Part shown: positions 31,762 through 37,918 of the stretch, in pieces | How positions within the stretch are numbered: position 1 is the stretch's first letter | Layout: each line of letters begins with the position of its first letter | Source of the DNA: Butyrivibrio sp. | Lineage (GTDB): Bacteria > Bacillota > Clostridia > Lachnospirales > Lachnospiraceae | Direction of reading: 5' to 3' | NCBI RefSeq assembly: GCF_017940685.1 | Contig: NZ_JAGAYD010000044.1 | Span: forward strand, 1-37,918 | Length of the DNA: 37,918 bases | Notes under the pieces: generated by a model | Databases searched by the model: none | Seen by the model: the letters and a program-made list of their open reading frames with translations, nothing else | What the model was told of the DNA's origin: nothing | Translations under genes and position numbers: made by a program

Positions 31762-33654
31762 ATGTGGGATTTTGGCTTTGCGATTCCTAGTTTTATTATT
31801 ATCTTTATAGTACTATGCTTTTATTTTTCCTTACCAAGACTGACTATCAGAAGAAACGTGTACTTCGTTTTGATACTGATAGTTGAAAGCCTTGTTATTT
31901 CACTGGATATCATATCTAGCTGGGCAGATAACCATATCAGCGATCTGCCACTTATTTTGGTGGACTTTTTAAATGCCAGTTACTTTGCGATGTTTTTTGC
32001 AAGGGCACTGGCATTATTCTATTTTACGGCAAGTTATTTCAAGCTTATTTCTGAAAAGAATGATATAAAGACATTAATAATCAATATTCCATTTGTTTTT
32101 TCTTTTCTGATTGCTGTGACAAGCCCCTGGACAGGACTTATCTATTCAGTTAGATCAGGAGAGTATCAAAGCGGTCCATTATACAATCTTGTTTATTTTG
32201 TGTATGCATATTATTTGATACTCTGTTACATCATTGTTATCAGATTTAAGCACAGGATAAAAAGAAGTCGCCATTATCTGGCTATGGTTTCCTTTGTAAT
32301 AGTACTTACTATAGGCATTATACTGCGAAAGATCATGCCCCATGTTCTTTTGATGGACACTTTCTGTCTCATAGCAGTACTTATCATTTACCTTGCTACT
32401 GAAAATCCTGAGTTTTACATAGAACCAAGGGGATCTGTTTTTAATAGTACTGCTTTCAGGGATTATATTGATGAAAATAATGGCAGGCTTCATCACAAGA
32501 TAATTAGCGTTGTTGTAAAGAACTATCAGGATATGCGAGATATCTATGGCGGAAGGCAGATGGATGAAGGTATTGTGCTTATCAGCAGATATCTGACACA
32601 AAGCTTTAAGGACCTTAATACTTTCTATTACAGAAAAGGAAGCTTCATCCTCCTTGGAAATAATGATATGGATTTTGAACAGCATATCACAGACATCAAA
32701 AACAGATTTGAAAAGCCCTGGCTTGGTGATGATCTTGAGCTTTATCTGGAGGTTGGGATCGTTTACGTGGAACTGGGCAACAGAGTGGTGTCTGCGGACT
32801 CTCTTCTAAATTCTCTAATATTTGCATTTGATAAGGTTGATAATCTATCTAGCGATGACGTCCTTGTTTATACTGATGCTGAGCTCAAGAACAAAGAGGA
32901 AGAAAATGTAGTAAAGAGATACCTGGAGAGCGCTGTTGACAATGACAAGGTAGAAGTCTTTTTCCAGCCACTTTTTGATGCAAAAAGAAATAAGCTTGCA
33001 GGGGCAGAAGCTCTCTGCAGGATAAGGGATGAAAAGGATAACCTCATTCCTCCTGGATTGTTTATACCACTTGCAGAGAAAAATGGCAGAATAAACCGAC
33101 TGGGAGAACAGGTCTTTGAAAAGACCTGCCAGTTTATAGAGCAGGGTGACTTGGAAAAGACGCATCTTTCCTGGATAAACGTCAACCTTTCCCCGGTACA
33201 GTTCCTTAAAACGGACCTTGCAGACAGATATGCAGCCATCGCCAAAAAGCATGGAGTGGATCCGGCTCTAATTCATTTGGAGATCACTGAGGAATCTATG
33301 ATCGATGAGGCCTTTTTAAACAGACAGATGAATTCCATGAGGGAAAAGGGCTTTAAGTTCGCGCTTGATGATTACGGAACAGGCTATTCCAAGGCAGTAA
33401 GACTTAAGAAGTGCCCATTTATCAATGTAAAGCTTGATATGAGCCTTGTATGGGACTACTGTAAGGAACCCGATGAAATCCTTCCTAATTTGATAGTTAC
33501 CTTTAAGCGCATGGGCTTTGGCATTACAGCTGAGGGAATTGAAGACGAAAAAATGGCAGATATGATGAAGAGTGTGGGCTGTGACTACCTCCAGGGCTAC
33601 TATTATTCGAAACCTCTTCCAATGAATGAGTTCCTATCCAAATATTCAGTTTGA
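31762..33654 (+). CDS. Membrane c-di-GMP phosphodiesterase (degenerate GGDEF plus EAL)
   Basis: 630 aa. Residues ~1-215 hold about seven or eight membrane segments, a probable sensor module. Residues ~230-370 have the layout of a GGDEF domain, but the GGDEF loop is replaced (YYRKGSFILLGNND), so cyclase activity is unlikely. Residues ~395-630 form an EAL domain with all key residues: Glu416 of EAL, Asn475 (NVNLSPVQF), Asp536-Asp537 (DDYGTGYS), Lys557, Glu591 (AEGIEDE) and Gln611 (LQGYYYSKPLP). It should cleave c-di-GMP, with the degenerate GGDEF perhaps binding GTP as a regulator. A REP-like palindrome begins at the base after the stop codon. No c-di-GMP target is evident nearby. Confidence 0.9.
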   Translation: MWDFGFAIPSFIIIFIVLCFYFSLPRLTIRRNVYFVLILIVESLVISLDIISSWADNHISDLPLILVDFLNASYFAMFFARALALFYFTASYFKLISEKNDIKTLIINIPFVFSFLIAVTSPWTGLIYSVRSGEYQSGPLYNLVYFVYAYYLILCYIIVIRFKHRIKRSRHYLAMVSFVIVLTIGIILRKIMPHVLLMDTFCLIAVLIIYLATENPEFYIEPRGSVFNSTAFRDYIDENNGRLHHKIISVVVKNYQDMRDIYGGRQMDEGIVLISRYLTQSFKDLNTFYYRKGSFILLGNNDMDFEQHITDIKNRFEKPWLGDDLELYLEVGIVYVELGNRVVSADSLLNSLIFAFDKVDNLSSDDVLVYTDAELKNKEEENVVKRYLESAVDNDKVEVFFQPLFDAKRNKLAGAEALCRIRDEKDNLIPPGLFIPLAEKNGRINRLGEQVFEKTCQFIEQGDLEKTHLSWINVNLSPVQFLKTDLADRYAAIAKKHGVDPALIHLEITEESMIDEAFLNRQMNSMREKGFKFALDDYGTGYSKAVRLKKCPFINVKLDMSLVWDYCKEPDEILPNLIVTFKRMGFGITAEGIEDEKMADMMKSVGCDYLQGYYYSKPLPMNEFLSKYSV

Positions 33655-33726
33655 GACAAGACACGGGGACGGTTCTTTTGACTTGTTGTGCACAATAAGT
33701 CAAAAGAACCGTCCCCGTGTCTTGTC
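33655..33726. repeat. 72-bp perfect inverted repeat (REP-like element)
   Basis: Two 30-bp arms (33655-33684 and 33697-33726) are exact reverse complements around a 12-bp centre that itself contains the palindrome TTGTGCACAA. The arms contain ACACGGGGACGGTTCTTTTG, a sequence I know as a dispersed repeat in many Firmicute genomes, often near REP-associated tyrosine transposases. No transposase is present here, so it is probably a non-autonomous copy. It abuts the EAL stop codon and could also act as a transcription barrier. Confidence 0.85.
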
Positions 33727-33744
33727 ATTTTGTGTGTAAAGCCG

Positions 33745-33773
33745 TTGCATTTTATCTGGCTATCCAATATAAT
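33745..33773 (+). promoter_or_regulatory. Promoter of the ABC-F gene
   Basis: TTGCAT (33745-33750), 17-nt spacer, perfect -10 TATAAT (33768-33773). The start would be ~37 nt before the ATG. Confidence 0.75.
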
Positions 33774-33816
33774 ACGAACTGTTGCAAAGAATAGTTTTTT
33801 ATATGAGGTTTTATAA

Positions 33817-35457
33817 ATGATCAGTGCAAATAATGTAACTTTGAGAGTTGGTAAAAAGGCTCTTTTTGAAGATGTTAATATCAAGTTTACACCTGGTAAC
33901 TGCTACGGTATTATTGGTGCCAATGGCGCAGGTAAGTCAACTTTTCTTAAGATCCTGTCAGGACAGATCGAGACCACAAACGGAGATGTTGTTATCTCAG
34001 ATGGCGAGAGACTTTCATTCCTTGAGCAGGACCACTTTAAATATGATGAGGAAGTAGTCCTTGATACAGTTATGGGCGGCAACGCAAGACTCTTTGAAGT
34101 AATGAGAGAAAAGGATGCCATCTATGCAAAAGAGGATTTCACAGACGAAGATGGAATAAGAGTCAGTGACCTTGAGGCAGAATTTGCTGAGATGAACGGA
34201 TGGGAGGCTGAGTCAGATGCTGAGAGCCTTCTTAATGGCCTTGGAATTGAGACAGAGCTTCACCGTAAATATATGAAGGAACTGGATGGTGCACAGAAGG
34301 TCAAGGTCCTTCTTGCCAGAGCTCTTTTCGGTAATCCTGATATCCTTCTTTTGGACGAGCCTACAAACCACTTGGACCTTGATGCTATTGCATGGCTCGA
34401 GGAGTTCCTTATCAACTTTGACAACACAGTCATAGTTGTATCCCACGACCGTTACTTCCTTAATAAGGTATGTACTTATATAGCAGATATTGATTATGGT
34501 AAGATCCAGCTTTATGCAGGTAACTACGACTTCTGGTATGAGTCCAGTCAGCTGATGATCCGTCAGATGAAGGAAGCTAATAAAAAGAAAGAGGAGCAGA
34601 TCAAGGAACTTAAAGAGTTCATTGCAAGGTTCTCCGCTAACGCAAGTAAGAGTAAGCAGGCTACTTCAAGAAAAAGAGCCCTTGAAAAGATCGAGCTTGA
34701 TACAATTAAGCCTTCAAGCAGAAAGTACCCATACATTGACTTTAGACCGGAAAGAGAGATTGGTAACGAAGTTCTTACTGTGGATGGAATTTCCAAGACA
34801 GTTAATGGTGAGAAGGTTTTGGACAACATCTCATTTGTTGTTCAGCATGATGACAAGATTGCCTTTGTTGGAGGCAATGAGCTTGCCAAGACCACTCTTT
34901 TCCAGATCCTTATGGGAGAGCTTGAGCCAGATGAGGGAACCTACAAGTGGGGCGTTACAACATCCCAGGCTTACTTCCCCAAGGATAACACAAGAGAATT
35001 TGACAACGATTACAATATAACAGAGTGGCTTACAGGCTACTCAGAGATCAAGGATGCTACCTATGTAAGAGGCTTCCTTGGACGTATGCTCTTTGCAGGA
35101 GAGGACGGAATCAAGAAGGTCAAGGTTCTTTCCGGAGGAGAAAAAGTACGTTGCATGCTCTCCAAGATGATGATAAGCGGTGCTAACTGCCTCATCTTTG
35201 ACGAGCCTACTAACCATTTGGATATGGAATCAATTTCAGCCCTCAACGATGGAATGATCAAATTCCCAGGAGTAGAGCTGTTCGCATGTCGTGACCACCA
35301 GGTTGTACAGACTACAGCCAACAGGATCATGGAGATACTTCCAGACGGATCACTGGTTGATAAGAGATCTACTTATGATGAGTATCTCGACAGCGATGAG
35401 ATGGCAAGAAAGCGTACAGTATACACTGCTGCAGCTGATGAAGAAGAGGACGATTGA
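33817..35457 (+). CDS. ABC-F family ATPase (YkpA/YbiT-like)
   Basis: 546 aa with two ATP-binding domains on one chain and no membrane part, typical of ABC-F translation factors. First domain: Walker A GANGAGKS, signature LDGAQ (156-160, usual LSGGQ), Walker B ILLLDEPTNHLD, switch SHDRYF. A linker rich in Lys, Glu and Arg (~245-320) joins the domains. Second domain: Walker A GGNELAKTT (352-360, the usual GxNGxGKST altered), signature LSGGE (438-442), Walker B LIFDEPTNHLD, and a switch reading CRDH (491-494) rather than SHDH. The changes fit one weak and one working site, or a subgroup trait; I think NELAKTT is common in this subgroup. It probably acts on the ribosome, in stalling relief or biogenesis. 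It ends 32 nt before purC. Confidence 0.88.
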   Translation: MISANNVTLRVGKKALFEDVNIKFTPGNCYGIIGANGAGKSTFLKILSGQIETTNGDVVISDGERLSFLEQDHFKYDEEVVLDTVMGGNARLFEVMREKDAIYAKEDFTDEDGIRVSDLEAEFAEMNGWEAESDAESLLNGLGIETELHRKYMKELDGAQKVKVLLARALFGNPDILLLDEPTNHLDLDAIAWLEEFLINFDNTVIVVSHDRYFLNKVCTYIADIDYGKIQLYAGNYDFWYESSQLMIRQMKEANKKKEEQIKELKEFIARFSANASKSKQATSRKRALEKIELDTIKPSSRKYPYIDFRPEREIGNEVLTVDGISKTVNGEKVLDNISFVVQHDDKIAFVGGNELAKTTLFQILMGELEPDEGTYKWGVTTSQAYFPKDNTREFDNDYNITEWLTGYSEIKDATYVRGFLGRMLFAGEDGIKKVKVLSGGEKVRCMLSKMMISGANCLIFDEPTNHLDMESISALNDGMIKFPGVELFACRDHQVVQTTANRIMEILPDGSLVDKRSTYDEYLDSDEMARKRTVYTAAADEEEDD

Positions 35458-35489
35458 TAATTTAATTTCATATACAAGGAGGAGTAATT

Positions 35490-36365
35490 ATGCAGGAGTA
35501 CAGACCAGTTAAAGAAGGAAAAGTCAGAGAGATCTACGATGTAGGTGAGAACCTTATTATGGTAGCCACCGACAGGATTTCAGCCTTTGATGTTATCCTC
35601 AAGAACAAGGTAACCAAAAAGGGTTCAGTTTTAACTCAGATGTCAAGATTTTGGTTCGATTATACTAAGGATATTGTGAAAAACCACATGGTAAGCGTTG
35701 ATACCGCTGATATGCCAGAGTTCTTCAGAACCCCTCAGTTTACTGGTAACAGTATGCTCTGCAAAAAGCTCACTATGATCCCCGTTGAATGTATTGTTCG
35801 CGGATATATTACAGGAAGTGGATGGAACAGCTACAAGGAGAACGGAACAGTTTGCGGCATTAAGCTCCCTGAGGGACTTAAGGAGTGCGACAAGCTTCCA
35901 CAGCCCATCTATACACCTAGCACCAAGGCAGAGATCGGTGATCACGATGAGAACATCGATTTTGACAGAAGCGTAGAAGTTCTTGAAAAAGAGTTCCCAG
36001 GTAAGGGAAGAGAGTACGCTGAAAAGATAAGGGACTACACAATAGCTCTTTACAAGAAATGTGCTGACTATGCACTTTCCAAGGGAATCATCATTGCTGA
36101 TACCAAATTTGAGTTTGGTGTTGATGAAAACGGCGAGGTAGTTCTTGGTGATGAAATGCTCACTCCTGACAGCTCACGTTTCTGGCCTGTAGAAGGATAT
36201 GAGCCAGGCCACGGTCAGCCATCCTTTGACAAGCAGTTTGTACGTGATTACCTTAAGGCTAATCCAGACTGCAACTATGATCTTCCTCAGGATGTCATTG
36301 ACAAGACAATTGCCAAGTACCTCGAGGCATATAGGCTCCTTACAGGAAAAGAGCTTGAGGTTTGA
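35490..36365 (+). CDS. purC: Phosphoribosylaminoimidazole-succinocarboxamide synthase
   Basis: 291 aa; AAGGAGG precedes the ATG. The N-terminal KEGKVREIYDVGENLIMVAT, then DRISAFD, the ribose-phosphate region VECIVRGYITGSGW, and GDEMLTPDSSRFWP are standard SAICAR synthase motifs. It ligates aspartate to CAIR in purine synthesis. It is separated from other pur genes, and follows the ABC-F gene after 32 nt, so it may be read from the ABC-F promoter. No purine riboswitch or PurR box was seen in front. Confidence 0.95.
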   Translation: MQEYRPVKEGKVREIYDVGENLIMVATDRISAFDVILKNKVTKKGSVLTQMSRFWFDYTKDIVKNHMVSVDTADMPEFFRTPQFTGNSMLCKKLTMIPVECIVRGYITGSGWNSYKENGTVCGIKLPEGLKECDKLPQPIYTPSTKAEIGDHDENIDFDRSVEVLEKEFPGKGREYAEKIRDYTIALYKKCADYALSKGIIIADTKFEFGVDENGEVVLGDEMLTPDSSRFWPVEGYEPGHGQPSFDKQFVRDYLKANPDCNYDLPQDVIDKTIAKYLEAYRLLTGKELEV

Positions 36366-36385
36366 TAGAAACTATTTGGTGATAA

Positions 36386-36426
36386 ACAAAGCGGTTTACA
36401 TGTTTCTTACATGTAAACCGCTTTGT
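36386..36426. terminator. Bidirectional terminator between purC and the MFS gene
   Basis: Perfect 18-bp arms (36386-36403 and 36409-36426) with loop TTCTT lie between convergent genes. T-runs are short on both sides. The stem sequence ACATGTAAACCGCTTTGT resembles the cre-like site at 37874-37888. Confidence 0.85.
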
Positions 36427-36434
36427 GTTGCTAT

Positions 36435-37763
36435 TTAGTCATCTACATCAAAGTGCTCTAAAAGGTTCTTTTTAGCTTCAGGCCTTGAATCACCGTGCCT
36501 TACCATCAGCATTGTGAAGAATGCAAGGGTGGAGAATACAAAGGCATATGGGAAAAGAGTCCTGTAAGAAATATTCTCAAGAAGAAGTCCTGAAAGTATA
36601 GGAGTAAACACCTGGGCTGCCATTGAAAAGGTGTAGTAGGTTCCTGTGTATTTACCAATGTCTCCAGCCTTACTCATTTCAACTACCATAGGGTAGGAAT
36701 TAACGTTGATGGCAGCCCATCCGATTCCGATGAGTACAAAGAAAAGATTAAGAAGCGGAGAGTAATTGACCATAAGGGCTATACCAAGGTAGCAGGCGCT
36801 CATTAGTACTACTCCCGAGAGGATGACTTTTTTTCTGCCAAGCTTACTTGAAAGAACTCCGATAGGAATGTAGCTAAGGACAGCAGCAACAGTTGCCACC
36901 ATTAAAGCTCCCGCATAGCTTCCTCCGTCAGGTCCCCAGACTTCACTGACATATCTTGTGAAGGCAGTTGTTACAGCGTTGTAAGCCATGAACCAGAATG
37001 CTACTGAAATAAGAAGGAAAGTAAGACTCTTCATGACATCAGGTGGAAGGCGTTTTTCTCTGTTTGCAATAACCTGCTTTGTTTCCTCTTTTGCTTCTTC
37101 GTATTCAATCTTATCGCCAAGGGATTTAAGCCCCCCTTCTTTTTCAATCTGCTTTTTGATCTTCTTTTCGTTTACGGTAAAGACCATGATCACGATTGAA
37201 ACAGCCATGCAGAGTACAAGACTAAGTACAAGCTTTGTGTAGTCTGTGTCTGCAGGATCTTCTGGTCTGTTGAGGACCAGCATTGTCATAACCAGGATAA
37301 AGACTCCTCCAAGAGCGCCCATGAGGTTGATGACAGCGTTAGCTGAGCTTCGAAGAGGTGCGGGAGTTAAGTCTGGCATAAGAGAGACTGCAGGAGACCT
37401 GTAGGTTCCCATGGCAACAAGAAGAAGCAGTAGTACCAGGAAGAAAAACATGATATTTCCACTTGGCTTGGCAACAAACATGAGAACAAGAAACAGTATT
37501 ATAGAAAGAATGGTTCCAAGGACGATAAAGGGCATTCTTTTTCCAAAAGGCCCATCGTGCTTGTCGGACAGGATTCCAAACATGGGAAGAAGTATCAGAG
37601 CAAACACATTGTCCATTGCCATTACGGCGCCGGTTGCAGTTTCGCCCAGGTTAAAGGTGTATTTTAAAATTCTGGGAATCTCATTGTCGTAGAATTGCCA
37701 AAAGGCAGTGATAGAAAGAAATGCAAGTCCAATAAGGATAGTACGTCTGTAATTCAGTTTCAT
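36435..37763 (-). CDS. MFS transporter (SLC45/sugar-type)
   Basis: 442 aa from the ATG at 37763, with a GGGG-rich purine stretch upstream; 20 further open codons upstream are rejected as leader. About 12 membrane helices in two halves, split by a charged cytosolic loop (residues ~205-250, ENEKKIKKQIEKEGG-like). The N-terminal FWQFYDNEIPRILKY, the loop SDKHDGPFGKRMPFI (MFS motif A-like) and its repeat SSKLGRKKVI in the second half are typical. It resembles the SLC45/GPH-like sugar transporters of Clostridia; a disaccharide substrate is likely but not shown. A -10 box and a CcpA-like site lie upstream. Confidence 0.82.
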   Translation of the reverse strand: MKLNYRRTILIGLAFLSITAFWQFYDNEIPRILKYTFNLGETATGAVMAMDNVFALILLPMFGILSDKHDGPFGKRMPFIVLGTILSIILFLVLMFVAKPSGNIMFFFLVLLLLLVAMGTYRSPAVSLMPDLTPAPLRSSANAVINLMGALGGVFILVMTMLVLNRPEDPADTDYTKLVLSLVLCMAVSIVIMVFTVNEKKIKKQIEKEGGLKSLGDKIEYEEAKEETKQVIANREKRLPPDVMKSLTFLLISVAFWFMAYNAVTTAFTRYVSEVWGPDGGSYAGALMVATVAAVLSYIPIGVLSSKLGRKKVILSGVVLMSACYLGIALMVNYSPLLNLFFVLIGIGWAAINVNSYPMVVEMSKAGDIGKYTGTYYTFSMAAQVFTPILSGLLLENISYRTLFPYAFVFSTLAFFTMLMVRHGDSRPEAKKNLLEHFDVDD

Positions 37764-37814
37764 AACCCCAAGCCCCTTTTTTTCATACGTTTTATAGTTT
37801 AATACTATGTGAAT

Positions 37815-37843
37815 ATTATACATTTTTCGCTACATTTAATAAA
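37815..37843 (-). promoter_or_regulatory. Promoter of the MFS gene
   Basis: Minus-strand perfect -10 TATAAT (37815-37820) with a weak -35 TTTATT (37838-37843) at 17 nt. Confidence 0.55.
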
Positions 37844-37873
37844 GATTAGCTTCGATTTAATACTTTTTTATAA

Positions 37874-37888
37874 CATGTAAGCGCTTTA
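37874..37888. promoter_or_regulatory. CcpA/LacI-type operator-like site (cre-like)
   Basis: TGTAAGCGCTTTA (37876-37888) matches the cre consensus TGWAANCGNTNWCA at its first 12 positions; the last two (CA) do not match. It sits ~33 bp upstream of the -35 of the MFS gene, a place consistent with catabolite control or a local LacI-type regulator. Confidence 0.45.
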
Positions 37889-37918
37889 TTAGTTGCGTTA
37901 AAATAAAAACCAATGTAA

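Noticed and set aside
32179-32685. Minus-strand frame of 168 codons inside the EAL gene
   Set aside because: Opposite a real gene with full domain structure; composition is unlike a protein-coding gene.
35458-35489. Purine riboswitch or PurR box before purC
   Set aside because: Only 32 nt separate it from the ABC-F gene, too short for a riboswitch, and no such motif is present.
1-37918. CRISPR array, tRNA, rRNA, insertion sequence or prophage genes
   Set aside because: No regularly spaced repeats, no tRNA-like cloverleaf with a GGTTCGAATCC-type arm, and no transposase, integrase or phage structural motifs were found.

Overview
The window looks like a chromosomal segment of a low-to-moderate GC, Gram-positive anaerobe of the Clostridia. 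I infer a Lachnospiraceae member of the Butyrivibrio/Pseudobutyrivibrio type. The reasons are strong AGGAGG-type ribosome binding sites, TTGACA/TATAAT promoters with 17-bp spacers, a Gram-positive LexA (DinR) type SOS box, BlaI/M56 signalling, CotH and VTC-domain proteins, and aspartate transcarbamoylase with a separate PyrI chain. No rRNA, tRNA, CRISPR array, prophage or insertion sequence was seen. The genus call is inference.

Region 1 (1-4260): a 5'-truncated CotH-like kinase, a VTC-domain polyphosphate polymerase and a DUF4956 membrane protein form a tight operon that ends in a clear terminator. A G-run cluster follows, then a lone, atypical flagellin-like protein. Region 2 (4072-10344): a complete oligopeptide ABC transporter, oppBCDF plus oppA. 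It has a strong promoter, and its leader contains a terminator-like hairpin and a perfect 18-bp palindrome. Region 3 (10376-15744): a cyclic-nucleotide-binding-fold protein diverges from a SulP anion transporter. Next comes an unusual single polypeptide that joins an amino-acid permease to a hybrid histidine kinase.

Region 4 (15815-21771): a PIN-PhoH ATPase; a BlaI/BlaR1-like repressor/metalloprotease pair whose membrane protein lacks a penicillin-binding sensor domain; an 82-aa protein; a Y-family DNA polymerase (minus strand) with a LexA box; a secreted CAP-domain lipoprotein; and a 56-aa ORF. Region 5 (21782-24246, minus): pyrB-pyrI and a membrane-anchored DUF5050 protein. Region 6 (24353-30093): a likely operon of pheA (chorismate mutase-prephenate dehydratase), ppx/gppA, ppk1, maf and a small acidic protein. 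Region 7 (30183-37763): two HAD phosphatases (one ThrH-like), a membrane EAL c-di-GMP phosphodiesterase, a perfect 72-bp REP-like palindrome, an ABC-F ATPase, purC, and an MFS transporter on the minus strand.

Most genes are housekeeping or ordinary accessory genes. Polyphosphate recurs: a VTC-type polymerase beside a CotH kinase at the left, and PPK1 with an exopolyphosphatase-like protein about 25 kb away. The items most worth a second look are the permease-kinase fusion, the CotH/VTC/DUF4956 module, the sensor-less BlaR1-like system with its dyad operator, the opp leader, the 72-bp palindrome and the SOS box of the polymerase gene.
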